Below, in pieces: positions 18,927 through 27,312 of a DNA stretch of 52,131 bases. The position numbers were made by a program, and so were the translations under genes. The stretch spans positions 1-52,131 of the forward strand of contig CANRFN010000027.1 in the NCBI GenBank assembly GCA_947629915.1. The letters run 5' to 3'. The stretch's first letter is position 1. Every line of letters starts with the position of its first letter. The DNA comes from an uncultured Oscillospiraceae bacterium. Its GTDB lineage: Bacteria > Bacillota > Clostridia > Oscillospirales > Oscillospiraceae. The notes beneath the pieces are model-generated. The model saw nothing but the letters and a program-made list of their open reading frames with translations. It was not told where the DNA came from and searched no databases.

Positions 18927-19664
18927 TCAGATCTCAGCCAGTACCACCGTCACGTTGTCCGGTGCACCGCGTTCCAGAGTCATGTCCATCAACCGGTGTC
19001 CCAAACGTTCCAGATCCGGCTCTTTGCGGGACTCCTCCGCAATGGTCTCGTTGGACAGCACATTGGTCAGGCCATCGCTGCAGAGCAGCAGACGGTCTCC
19101 CTGCCCCAGCTCTACCCGCAGAATGTCGCAGTCCACGTCCAGGTCCACCCCTACGGCCCGGGTGATCAGGTTCTTTTTCGGGTGGTGCTGCGCCTCTTCC
19201 GGGGTGATCTCTCCCCGGTCCACCAGCAGCTGGACCAGAGAGTGGTCCACCGTCACCTGACGGATCATGCCGTTGGACAGCAGGTAGCAGCGGCTGTCTC
19301 CCACGTTCACCACATGGGCCACGTCCGGCAGCACCAGGGCCGCCACCAGGGTGGTGCCCATGCCGTCATAGGCCCAGTTGTCTCGGGCCAGGTCGTACAC
19401 CCGCATGTTGGCGATCCGGCATGCCCTGGCCAGGTCCTCCTCCCGCTCGTCTGCCTTGGCGGGGATGCCCTCGGAGAAGGAGTCCTCCAGCGCGTGGTAG
19501 AAGGCGTTCACCGCGGTGGTGCTGGCCACGCTGCCGGCCTGGGCCCCGCCCATTCCATCGCAGACCACCAGCACCGCGCCGAGGCCGGGGATCTCCCGGC
19601 AGTCAAAGGTGTCCTGATTGTCTTTTCGTACCCGTCCCATATCGGTACATCCAAAGAATCGCAT
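18927..19664 (-). CDS. prpC: PP2C-type protein phosphatase (PrpC/Stp)
   Basis: The 245-residue Mn/Mg-dependent phosphatase reverses PrkC phosphorylation. The PP2C motifs are present: TDMGRVRKDNQD at the start, VCDGMGGAQAG with the metal-binding Asp, GMGTTLVAA, VGDSRCYLL, HHPKKNLITRAVG, LLCSDGLTN and a final GAPDNVTVVL. The length is typical. GAAAGGGTGA precedes the ATG, and the gene begins three bases after rlmN ends, so it belongs to the same transcript. Kinase and phosphatase are kept side by side, as in most Firmicutes. Confidence 0.96.
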   Translation of the reverse strand: MRFFGCTDMGRVRKDNQDTFDCREIPGLGAVLVVCDGMGGAQAGSVASTTAVNAFYHALEDSFSEGIPAKADEREEDLARACRIANMRVYDLARDNWAYDGMGTTLVAALVLPDVAHVVNVGDSRCYLLSNGMIRQVTVDHSLVQLLVDRGEITPEEAQHHPKKNLITRAVGVDLDVDCDILRVELGQGDRLLLCSDGLTNVLSNETIAEESRKEPDLERLGHRLMDMTLERGAPDNVTVVLAEI

Positions 19665-19667
19665 GGG

Positions 19668-20705
19668 TCATTCACCCTTTCGTCCATCAGCTTCCATCTG
19701 TTTTCTGCGAAGCTGCCCGCAGGAAGCATCGATATCACTGCCCAGCCGTCTGCGCACCGTCACGGTGACGCCTCTCTGCTCCAGATGCTGCTGGAACTGC
19801 CGCACCCGCCTGCTGGGCAACAGCGGGGACTCGGTCACATGGTTCAGAGGGATCAGGTTGACGTGGCCGCCCTGGCCTTTCAGCAGCGACGCCAGCCGGT
19901 CCGCCTGCCAGTCGCTGTCGTTCACCCCGTCAATCATGGCGTACTCATAGGAGATCCTGCGGCCGGTGGCGGCAAAGTACCGCCGGCAGGTGTCCATCAG
20001 GACCTCCACTCCCACCGCCCGATTCACCGGCATCAATTTACTCCGGGTTTCATCGTCCGGTGCGTGGAGGGAAACGCTCAACGTCAATTGTAACTCCAAA
20101 GCGGCCAGCTTGTCAATTTGTTTTATCAGTCCGCAGGTGGACAGGGAGATATGGCGCATTCCGATATGCAGTCCCGCCGGATGATTTACCAACTGGAGAA
20201 AACGGTACACATTGTCCCAGTTATCCAGGGGCTCTCCGATGCCCATCAACACAATGTTGGATATTTTCTCTCCGCTGTCCTTCTGGGTGAAGATCACCTG
20301 GTCCAGGATCTCCCCGGCGGTGAGGTTGCGCACCCGGCCCGCCAGCGTGGACGCGCAGAAGACGCAGCCCATATTGCACCCCACCTGGCTGCTCACACAG
20401 ACAGTATTGCCATGTTGGTAGTGCATTAAAACCGTTTCGATGCAATTTCCGTCCCAGAGTCTCCAGAGGTATTTGACGGTGCCGTCCAGCCGGGAGACCT
20501 GTTTCCGCTCCACGGTGGGCGCGGTGAGTTTGCACTCCGCTGCCAGCCGCTCCCGCAGGGACTTGGGCAGGTTGGTCATCTCATCCCAGCGGGTCACCCC
20601 CTGCTGCAGCCAGCGGAACAGCTGGTCTGCCCGGAAGGCGGGCTGAGCCCACGCCTGCAGCAGGGCTGCCAGCTCCTCCGGCAGCAGGGACTTCAACTCC
20701 GTCAC
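19668..20705 (-). CDS. rlmN: 23S rRNA A2503 / tRNA A37 methyltransferase RlmN
   Basis: The 345-residue radical-SAM enzyme places C2-methyl groups on adenine 2503 of 23S rRNA. It carries the iron-sulfur motif CNMGCVFC (Cys-x3-Cys-x2-Cys), the upstream SSQVGC context, the GIGEPLDNWD segment, and the late GSDIDASCGQL with the acceptor cysteine. I take a GTG start at 20705 because the protein then begins TELKSLLPEELAALL, as the family does, and GAGAGG lies upstream. The long open frame above it is antisense-like extension through rsmB. It starts five bases after the rsmB stop. Confidence 0.95.
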   Translation of the reverse strand: MTELKSLLPEELAALLQAWAQPAFRADQLFRWLQQGVTRWDEMTNLPKSLRERLAAECKLTAPTVERKQVSRLDGTVKYLWRLWDGNCIETVLMHYQHGNTVCVSSQVGCNMGCVFCASTLAGRVRNLTAGEILDQVIFTQKDSGEKISNIVLMGIGEPLDNWDNVYRFLQLVNHPAGLHIGMRHISLSTCGLIKQIDKLAALELQLTLSVSLHAPDDETRSKLMPVNRAVGVEVLMDTCRRYFAATGRRISYEYAMIDGVNDSDWQADRLASLLKGQGGHVNLIPLNHVTESPLLPSRRVRQFQQHLEQRGVTVTVRRRLGSDIDASCGQLRRKQMEADGRKGE

Positions 20706-20710
20706 GCCTC

Positions 20711-22036
20711 TCACCTCTCTCGTCTCATCCTGGCGGTATAAAATCCATCTGTGCCCTGGCGGTGGGGCCAGAACGTGATCCGCCCGGGCTGCTGGCCCAG
20801 GCCCGGCAGCGAAAATGGCTCCAGGCAAAACTGGGGATGGTCCGCCAGGAAGCCATCCACCACGGCATCGTTCTCCCGGGGCAGCACCGTGCAGGTGGCG
20901 TAAACCAGTACCCCGCCGGGCTTTACATAGCTGGCGCAGTTGTCTAAAATGCCCCGCTGTACCCGCGGCAGGTCTTCCAGCGGGGCCGGGTCCTTGTACC
21001 GGATGTCCGGCTTCTTTCGGATCACGCCCAGGCCGGAGCACGGGGCGTCCACCAGCACCGCGTCAAAATGGTCTTTCCAGTCCTCCCGGCACTTGGACCC
21101 GTTCTGTACGGTGGCATGGATGCAATCCATGCCCAACCGGTCCGCGCCGGACTGGATCTTCGGCAGCTTCTTGGCGTGGATGTCGCAGGCGATGATCTCC
21201 CCCGCATTGTGCATGTCCGCCGCGGCGGCAAAGGACTTGCCGCCCGGGGCAGCGCAGGCGTCCAGGACGGACATGCCGGGCTGGAGGCCGAGGGCGGTCA
21301 CCGCCATGCGGGCGGCGGGGTCCTGGACCCAGAAGGCGCCCTCCCGAAAGAGGTCCAGCTGCTCCAGGCTGCCGATGTTGGGGAGCATCACGCAGTCCGG
21401 ACACCAGGGATGGGGGGTTCCATCGATGCCGGCCTCCGCCAGGCGCTGCAGCAGGGATGGCGCATCGATGCGCAGTGGGTTTGCCATGGCGCAGACCGGG
21501 GGCTGCCGGTTGTCTGCCGCCAGAAGCTGCTCTGCCTCCCCCATGCCCAGCAGAGACACAAAGGTCTCGGTGAGCCACCGGGGGTGGCTGTACTGCAGGG
21601 AGAGCTGCTGGATGGGGTCCCTGTCCGTGGGCGGCTGCAGCGGCATTGCCCGCTCCAGGCTCCGGAGTACGCCGTTTACAAACCCCGGGTCTGTGGGGCG
21701 CCGGCTCAGCTGCTTTGTGAGCTTTACCGCCTCATCCACCGCAGACCAGGCGGGAATCCGGTCCAGAAAGAGCATCTGATAGGCGGCGGTGCGGAGAATG
21801 GCCCGCACCGCGGGATCCAGGCGCTCCAGCGGCCGTTTGGAAAAGGCCGTGAGGTGGGCGTCCAGCCTCATGCGGGTCTGCAGCACCCCATAGCAGAGCT
21901 GGGTGGCCAGCGCTGCCTCTACCCGGGGCGGCTGCTCCTGCTGCAGGGTGCGGCGCAGGGCCTCATCACACCAGGCGCCCTTCTCGCAGGAGACCAGCAC
22001 CGAGACGGCGATCTGCCGGCCGGAGACGGCGCTCAT
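20711..22036 (-). CDS. rsmB: 16S rRNA m5C967 methyltransferase RsmB
   Basis: The 441-residue enzyme has an N-terminal NusB-like RNA-binding domain (about 1-135, with LDAHLTAFSKRPLERLDPAV). The Fmu/RsmB SAM domain follows, with the motif LDACAAPGGKSFAAA and the two cysteines of the m5C enzymes in DAPCSGLGVIRKKPD and YATCTVLPREND. It methylates C967 of 16S rRNA in other species. The start at 22036 overlaps the fmt stop (ATGA). The order def-fmt-rsmB-rlmN matches B. subtilis. Confidence 0.95.
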   Translation of the reverse strand: MSAVSGRQIAVSVLVSCEKGAWCDEALRRTLQQEQPPRVEAALATQLCYGVLQTRMRLDAHLTAFSKRPLERLDPAVRAILRTAAYQMLFLDRIPAWSAVDEAVKLTKQLSRRPTDPGFVNGVLRSLERAMPLQPPTDRDPIQQLSLQYSHPRWLTETFVSLLGMGEAEQLLAADNRQPPVCAMANPLRIDAPSLLQRLAEAGIDGTPHPWCPDCVMLPNIGSLEQLDLFREGAFWVQDPAARMAVTALGLQPGMSVLDACAAPGGKSFAAAADMHNAGEIIACDIHAKKLPKIQSGADRLGMDCIHATVQNGSKCREDWKDHFDAVLVDAPCSGLGVIRKKPDIRYKDPAPLEDLPRVQRGILDNCASYVKPGGVLVYATCTVLPRENDAVVDGFLADHPQFCLEPFSLPGLGQQPGRITFWPHRQGTDGFYTARMRRER

Positions 22037-22959
22037 GCCAGCGTCCCCTTCACCGGGTGACCCAACAGGAAGGCGGCTGCGGCCATGGGCTTCTTGCCGT
22101 CCGGCTGCAGTTCCAGGATCTCCAGAACGGAGCCGTCTCCGCAGGCCACCAAAAGGCCCTTTTTGTCCGCCTGCACCACGGTGCCGGCGGGCACATTTTC
22201 GTGCCGGTCTCGGCATGCGGTCTTCAAAATCTTGCAGTGCACCCCGTCCAGCACCGCTGTGGCGGAGGGCCATGGGGCAAGTCCTCTCACTTTACAGTGT
22301 ATCTCCCAGGCGGATTTGTTCCAGTCTATGGGGCTCAGCGCCTTGGTGAGCATGGAGGCGTAGCAGGAGAGGCTGTCCTCTTGCGGGGTCCTGGGGGCAG
22401 TGCCGGCCTCCAGGGCGGGCAGGGTGTCCACCAGTAGCCTGGCCCCGATCACCGCCAGCCTGTCCTGCAGCTCCCCCGCGGTCTCGTTGGGATTGATGGG
22501 GGTCTCCGCCTGGGTGATGATGTCCCCGGTGTCCAGGCCCTCGGCCATGTGCATCATGGTAACCCCGGTCTTCCGCTCTCCGTTCAGCACGCACCACTGG
22601 ATCGGCGCGGCGCCCCGGTATTTGGGCAGCAGAGACGCGTGGACGTTTACGCAGCCGTACCGGGGCAGCTCCAAAATGGCGGGGGGCAGAATCTTGCCGT
22701 ATGCCGCCACGGCGATGAGATCCGGCTGCAGTCCCCGCAAAATCTCCAGGGCGGCGCCGTCCTTCAGAGTGGTGGGCTGGTACACCGGGATGCCGGCGGC
22801 CAGGGCGGTCTCCTTTACGGGAGGCGGCTGGAGGAGCTGCTTGCGGCCCACCGGCTTATCCGGCTGGGTGAAAACCCCCGCCACCGTGTGGCCGCTGTCC
22901 AGCAAGGCCTGGAGGGAGGGCACGGCAAAGGCGGGCGTTCCCATGAAGACAATTCTCAT
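22033..22959 (-). CDS. fmt: methionyl-tRNA formyltransferase
   Basis: The 308-residue enzyme formylates initiator Met-tRNA using 10-formyl-tetrahydrofolate. It begins MRIVFMGTPAFAVPSLQALL and carries VNVHASLLPKYRGAAPI with the catalytic Asn-His pair, HMAEGLDTGDII with the catalytic Asp, and the C-terminal oligonucleotide-binding domain (from about residue 205, IHCKVRGLAPWPSA). The length is normal. It overlaps def by four bases and rsmB by four bases. Together with def it forms the pair that adds and later removes the formyl group. Confidence 0.97.
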   Translation of the reverse strand: MRIVFMGTPAFAVPSLQALLDSGHTVAGVFTQPDKPVGRKQLLQPPPVKETALAAGIPVYQPTTLKDGAALEILRGLQPDLIAVAAYGKILPPAILELPRYGCVNVHASLLPKYRGAAPIQWCVLNGERKTGVTMMHMAEGLDTGDIITQAETPINPNETAGELQDRLAVIGARLLVDTLPALEAGTAPRTPQEDSLSCYASMLTKALSPIDWNKSAWEIHCKVRGLAPWPSATAVLDGVHCKILKTACRDRHENVPAGTVVQADKKGLLVACGDGSVLEILELQPDGKKPMAAAAFLLGHPVKGTLA

Positions 22960-23546
22960 TTGCGGCGCTTTCCTTTCTTCTTGCTGCTGTGGAGCTGCTC
23001 CCTGGCACGCTGCTCTTTGGCACGCTGCTGCCTGCGGGCATGTTCCTTGGCTTCGGCCTCCTCTTTTGCCTGCCGCTCCCGGTCCATCTCCTCGCCTGTC
23101 ACAAGGCGGTCTGTGTGCTCCACAAAGAGGTGGCCGTCCAGGTGCTCCAGCTCATGGCAGATACAGCGGGCGGTGGTGCCGTGGCCGGTGAACTCAAAGT
23201 AGGCCCCATTCCGGTCCTGGGCGCGGACAGAGGCCTCGGTGGGCCGCTCCACCAGCCCGTACATGTTGGGGACGCTGAGACAGCCCTCGTAGTCTACCTC
23301 GGAGCCGGAGGTGGCGGTGATCTCCGGGTTTACCAGCTCCACCATCTGCTCCTCTTCGTCCAGCAGGACCACCACTCGCCGGAGGATCCCCACCTGGGGG
23401 GCCGCCAGGCCGTAGCCATCGTTTTTGGTGAGGGTCTGTTGCATGTCGTCCAACAGGGTGTGCAGCTTGTCGTTAAACTCCGTCACGGGACGGCATACCT
23501 TGGTCAGAATGGGATTTCCTCTGGTTACGATGGTTCTCTCTGCCAT
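22956..23546 (-). CDS. def: peptide deformylase with charged tail
   Basis: The 196-residue metal enzyme removes formyl groups from new proteins. The three deformylase motifs are intact: GYGLAAPQVG, EGCLSVP with the metal cysteine, and CHELEHLDG with the HExxH metal site. I prefer the ATG at 23546 (AERTIVTRGNP) because AAGGAG lies nine bases upstream; the ATG at 23564 overlaps the priA stop. After about residue 150 there is an extra tail of roughly 45 residues, almost all Glu, Lys, Arg, Ala and Gln, ending SSKKKGKRRK. That tail is not part of the catalytic core and might help ribosome binding. Confidence 0.95.
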   Translation of the reverse strand: MAERTIVTRGNPILTKVCRPVTEFNDKLHTLLDDMQQTLTKNDGYGLAAPQVGILRRVVVLLDEEEQMVELVNPEITATSGSEVDYEGCLSVPNMYGLVERPTEASVRAQDRNGAYFEFTGHGTTARCICHELEHLDGHLFVEHTDRLVTGEEMDRERQAKEEAEAKEHARRQQRAKEQRAREQLHSSKKKGKRRK

Positions 23547-23563
23547 ATGTGCATTCTCCTTCA

Positions 23564-26029
23564 TCAGTCCAGGGGGTTGATGTCCGCGAAGACGGAGACC
23601 CCCCGGTTCGCCCGGTCTGCCTGGGCCTGCTGCAGCAGGGATGCCACCAGACGGCGAATCTCTTTTTGGTTTCGGGTATTCAGGATCAGCCGATAGCGGT
23701 AGCGGTTGTTCACCTTGGCGATCGGCTCAGGGGCCGGCCCCAGCAGCCGGTATGGGAAGTTTGCGTATTGGGGCTGCCGGAGAATCGCACCCAGGCTGTC
23801 CCGCAGGTGGATGCAGGTCTTCTGCACGGCATCCTCGTTTTCCCCAGAGATGGAGAAGACGAAGAAGTCGTTGAAGGGCGGAAAGTCCCGCATCCGGCGC
23901 AGGGCGATCTCCTGCTCATAGAAGGCATCGTAGTCCTGCCGGGCGGCGCATTGGATCACGTTGTTCTCCGGGGTAAAGGTCTGAATCACGGCGCCGCCGG
24001 CCTTTCCGCCTCGCCCCGCCCGGCCGCACACCTGGGTGAGCAGGGAGAAGGTGCGCTCCCCCGCCCGCACGCTGCTGCTGTACAGGGACTGGTCTGCGGA
24101 CACCGCTCCTACCAGGGTGACGTTTTCAAAGTCCAGCCCCTTGGCCACCATCTGGGTGCCGATGAGGATGGGGATGTTCTGCCGGCGGAATTTCTCCAGG
24201 ATCGCCTCGTGGGTGTGGGTGGCGGACACGGTGTCCGCATCCATCCGCAGCACCTCGGCGTTGGGAAAGGTCTCTTTGAGCTCCTCCTCCAGCTGCTGGG
24301 TGCCGGTGCCGGAGAACACCCAGGCACCCCCGCAGTGGGGGCACTGTTTGGGCAGGGGCTCGGAGTATCCGCAGTAGTGGCACATCAGCCGCTGGTTGGC
24401 AGAGTGATAGGTGAGGTGGACGGAACAGTGGGGACAGGACGGCACATCGCCGCACTCTCCGCAGGTGGCCATCTTGTACGCGCCCCGGCGGTTCAGAAAG
24501 AGGATGGACTGCTCCCCCCGGACCATGGCCTCCTCCAGCTTGGCCTGCAGCGGCCCGCTGATGGCCTTCAAGTTGCCCATCCGGAGCTCCTTCTTCATGT
24601 CCACGATGGTGACCGGCGGGAGGGGCTTTTCGTTGTACCGCTTCGAGAGGGTGAAGAGCAGATAGTCCCCCGCCTTGGCGTGGTACATGCTCTCCACCGA
24701 GGGGGTGGCGGAGCCCAGCAGCAGCATGGCGCCCTCTTTGAGACAGCGGTAACGGGCCACGTCCCGGGCGTGATAGCGGGGATTCTGCTCTGACTTATAG
24801 GTGGGCTCCTGCTCCTCATCCAGGATGATGATGCCCAGATTCTGCATGGGGGCGAACACCGCTGAGCGGGTTCCCACCGCCACCCGGGCATCCCCCCGCC
24901 TGCACCGGCGCCACTCATCGCAGCGCTGTCCGGGAGACAGGGAGCTGTGGAGAATGGCCACCTGTTTGCCGAAGTGGGAGGTGAAGATCCGCATCACCTG
25001 CGGGGTGAGGGCAATCTCCGGTACCAGGATCAGGGCATTCTTTCCCCTGGCGAGAAGGGTGTGGATCAGCTGGAGATAGACCTGGGTCTTGCCGCTGCCG
25101 GTGATGCCGTACAGCAGCGCGGTTCTGGGACGGGGCTGCCGCAGCTCCGCCAGAACGCCCTCGTAGGCGATCTGCTGCTCCCGGTTTAACACGATGGGCG
25201 CGGCGTCTGCGGTCTCCGGGATGGGCGGGCGGCGGTATACCACGTTCCGGGTGAGGGTGATGAGCCCCTGCTCCTCCAGAGCCCGCAGGGTCTGGAGGGA
25301 GGCGCCGGTGAAGTAGCAGAGCTCTTTGGCGGAGACCCGTCCCACGGTACAGAGGGCCTCTGCGGCAGCGTACTGCATGGGGGCCCTCTTTTTCCGGAGC
25401 TCCACCGCCGCCATGATCTCCTGGGCAGACAGCTTCATCTCCGCCACCAGCTCGGTCTTGTCCCCAATGCCCCGCTGGGTGCTGGTCTCCTGGACCAGAA
25501 TCCCCTTCTCTCGGAGGCTGCGGATCACCGGCAGCGGGTTGGCCTCTCCGAAGGCGATGCGGATGTCTCCCAGCTCGGAGCCGCCGGTGGCGTAGAGCAT
25601 ATCCAGCAGCTTTGCGGCGGCGGCGGAGCGGCCGGCGGCTTCATAGGCCGCCTCCCGGCTCACCTCCGGGGACACGGACCAGCGGTCCTCCAGAGAGTAC
25701 CAGAGCCCCGCCGGCAGCATCACCCGAAAGGCGTCGTAGACGGTGCAGAAATACTGCTCCCGGATCCACAGCGCCAGAGGGATAAAACTGCCGCCCAGCA
25801 GCGGCTCCTCGTCCAGCAGCGCCAGAATGCTCTTCAGCTTGGGGCTGTCCGCGCCGGCGCCCACCGAGAGCACGATGCCGCTGCTGGTGCGGTTGCCGCC
25901 GCCAAAGGGCACGGCACACCGCATGCCGGGCTGCACCTGCCCCGCCAGGGCCGGCGGGATCTTGTAGTCAAAGGGACGGTCTATGGCATAGGGGGCCGCA
26001 GCCACCACGATCTTTGCGATATCTGCCAC
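23564..26029 (-). CDS. priA: primosomal protein N' (PriA helicase)
   Basis: The 821-residue superfamily 2 helicase restarts stalled replication forks. An N-terminal DNA-binding region leads to the helicase core with Walker A GITGSGKTQVY, the Walker B box reading DEEQ (family usually DEEH), SATPSVESMY, and a zinc-binding stretch with four CxxC pairs (CGECGDVPSCPHC, CHYCGYSEPLPKQCPHC). GTQMVAKGLDFENVTLV and QVCGRAGRGGKAGG follow. AAAGGAGTGG precedes the start. It lies between rpoZ and def; coaBC, which stands here in B. subtilis, is absent. Confidence 0.96.
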   Translation of the reverse strand: MADIAKIVVAAAPYAIDRPFDYKIPPALAGQVQPGMRCAVPFGGGNRTSSGIVLSVGAGADSPKLKSILALLDEEPLLGGSFIPLALWIREQYFCTVYDAFRVMLPAGLWYSLEDRWSVSPEVSREAAYEAAGRSAAAAKLLDMLYATGGSELGDIRIAFGEANPLPVIRSLREKGILVQETSTQRGIGDKTELVAEMKLSAQEIMAAVELRKKRAPMQYAAAEALCTVGRVSAKELCYFTGASLQTLRALEEQGLITLTRNVVYRRPPIPETADAAPIVLNREQQIAYEGVLAELRQPRPRTALLYGITGSGKTQVYLQLIHTLLARGKNALILVPEIALTPQVMRIFTSHFGKQVAILHSSLSPGQRCDEWRRCRRGDARVAVGTRSAVFAPMQNLGIIILDEEQEPTYKSEQNPRYHARDVARYRCLKEGAMLLLGSATPSVESMYHAKAGDYLLFTLSKRYNEKPLPPVTIVDMKKELRMGNLKAISGPLQAKLEEAMVRGEQSILFLNRRGAYKMATCGECGDVPSCPHCSVHLTYHSANQRLMCHYCGYSEPLPKQCPHCGGAWVFSGTGTQQLEEELKETFPNAEVLRMDADTVSATHTHEAILEKFRRQNIPILIGTQMVAKGLDFENVTLVGAVSADQSLYSSSVRAGERTFSLLTQVCGRAGRGGKAGGAVIQTFTPENNVIQCAARQDYDAFYEQEIALRRMRDFPPFNDFFVFSISGENEDAVQKTCIHLRDSLGAILRQPQYANFPYRLLGPAPEPIAKVNNRYRYRLILNTRNQKEIRRLVASLLQQAQADRANRGVSVFADINPLD

Positions 26030-26048
26030 AGTACCACTCCTTTACAAA

Positions 26049-26077
26049 CGGCAAGCGGGTGTCCATCCCGCTTGCCG
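26049..26077 (-). terminator. hairpin between rpoZ and priA
   Basis: A perfect 11-bp stem (26067-26077 with 26049-26059) has a seven-base loop and is followed on the minus strand by TTTGT. It may be a partial terminator that lowers downstream expression, or an RNA-processing site. Confidence 0.55.
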
Positions 26078-26085
26078 CAATCTCT

Positions 26086-26334
26086 CTATTCTACAGGGTC
26101 CTCGGGTTCCTCGAACATCTCGGGCTCCTCGATCTCCTCGGGCTCTTCTTCTACCTTCAGGATGCCGGCTTCCACTTCTTTAATCGCCAGGGAGACGGCC
26201 TTCTCCTCCAGCGGTTTCCCTTCCAACTCTGCCTCATTGGACAGCTTTCTGGCGCGGGCTGCCACCAGATTCACCAGCTGATAGCGGCTGGGCACTTTGT
26301 CCAACAGATCCCGGATGGCTGGGTAAAGTAACAT
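26086..26334 (-). CDS. rpoZ: RNA polymerase omega subunit
   Basis: The 82-residue protein has the omega core: MLLYPAIRDLLDKVPSRYQL, then VNLVAARARKLS and KAVSLAIKEVEAG. Omega supports assembly of RNA polymerase. The last 25 residues are almost wholly Glu/Pro/Asp (EEPEEIEEPEMFEEPEDP), an acidic tail. AAGGAGAG lies at the right distance from the ATG at 26334. The gene is 28 bases after gmk, the same neighbour as in B. subtilis. Confidence 0.92.
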   Translation of the reverse strand: MLLYPAIRDLLDKVPSRYQLVNLVAARARKLSNEAELEGKPLEEKAVSLAIKEVEAGILKVEEEPEEIEEPEMFEEPEDPVE

Positions 26335-26362
26335 AGTAATACTCTCCTTGCTAGAATCAAAT

Positions 26363-27037
26363 TCAGGGCTTGGCCTCTTCGCCGGGGGCGGTTGCCGCCA
26401 GGGCGTCCTCCGTGGAGCTCTGGAAAACCCGCTCTGCAAAAGGCATGCGGCGGGTGGAGCGCATGCTGTACACGTTCAAGATGGAGAGGATCTCCTGTAC
26501 GGTGCGGTTCACCTCGTTGTTTACCACCAGGTAGTCGTAGACATCGCAGTAGCGGCACTCCTCCTTGGCCCGCTCCAGGCGGTGGGCGATGACGTCCTCT
26601 TCGTCCGTGCCGCGGGCGCGGAGGCGCCGCGCCAGCTCCTCCAGAGAGGGCGGGAGTACGAAGATGAACACCGCCTCGGGGCAGCGCTCCCGCACTTTCC
26701 GGGCGCCCTGTACATCGATGTCCAGCAGCACGTCGTCTCCCTGGTCCAGGTGATCCCGGATCACTTTCCAAGATGTGCCGTAGTTGTGGCCCACGTACTC
26801 GGCGTGCTCCAGCAGCTCCTCCGCATCCACCATCCGCTGGAACTCCGTCTCGGAGATGAAGTTGTAGTTCACGCCGTCCCGCTCTCCCGTACGGGGGGCG
26901 CGGGTGGTGTAGGAGACGGAGAAATGGATATCTTTGCGGATCAAGAGCAGTTCACGGATGACGGTGCTCTTCCCCACCCCGGAGGGACCGGAGAGCACGA
27001 TCAAATCCCCTTTTCGCTTCTCTGTACTTGCCGTCAT
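26363..27037 (-). CDS. gmk: guanylate kinase
   Basis: The 224-residue enzyme turns GMP into GDP with ATP. The P-loop is LSGPSGVGKST, the GMP-binding region has SVSYTTRAPRTGERDGVNY, and LLDIDVQGARKVRERCPEA is the usual core strand. The start at 27037 has AGAGGAGG upstream and overlaps the remA stop by four bases. The C-terminal end has about 20 extra residues (STEDALAATAPGEEAKP) beyond the usual core. Confidence 0.96.
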   Translation of the reverse strand: MTASTEKRKGDLIVLSGPSGVGKSTVIRELLLIRKDIHFSVSYTTRAPRTGERDGVNYNFISETEFQRMVDAEELLEHAEYVGHNYGTSWKVIRDHLDQGDDVLLDIDVQGARKVRERCPEAVFIFVLPPSLEELARRLRARGTDEEDVIAHRLERAKEECRYCDVYDYLVVNNEVNRTVQEILSILNVYSMRSTRRMPFAERVFQSSTEDALAATAPGEEAKP

Positions 27038-27309
27038 GGGGCGGCCTCCTCTTTTCGATTGTCTTTGCTGTTTTGGGCTTCCAAAAACCGCTGCCCGATC
27101 TCCTCGCAGGGGAGCGCGGACCATACCACATGTCCGCTGTCCAGCACCAGCACGGATTGGGTCTTGCGGCCGAAACTGGCATCGATCAGCACCCCGCGCT
27201 CCCGGGCCTCCTGGCCCAGCCGCTTGATGGGGGCGGATTCCGGGCTCACCACGGCCAGAACCCGCATGGGAGAGATGAGATTCCCGAATCCGATGTTCAC
27301 AAGCTTCAT
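27034..27309 (-). CDS. remA: RemA-like regulatory protein (DUF370)
   Basis: The 91-residue protein starts MKLVNIGFGNLISPMRVLAV, the clear RemA/DUF370 opening. It continues with VSPESAPIKRLGQEARERG, LIDASFGRKTQSVLV and DSGHVVWSALP. RemA is a DNA-binding activator of matrix and osmotic genes in Bacillus and forms ring oligomers. In clostridia its targets are not known to me. It lies between yicC and gmk as in B. subtilis and is coupled to gmk by overlap. GGAG of the ribosome binding site overlaps the yicC stop. Confidence 0.93.
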   Translation of the reverse strand: MKLVNIGFGNLISPMRVLAVVSPESAPIKRLGQEARERGVLIDASFGRKTQSVLVLDSGHVVWSALPCEEIGQRFLEAQNSKDNRKEEAAP

Positions 27310-27312
27310 GGC

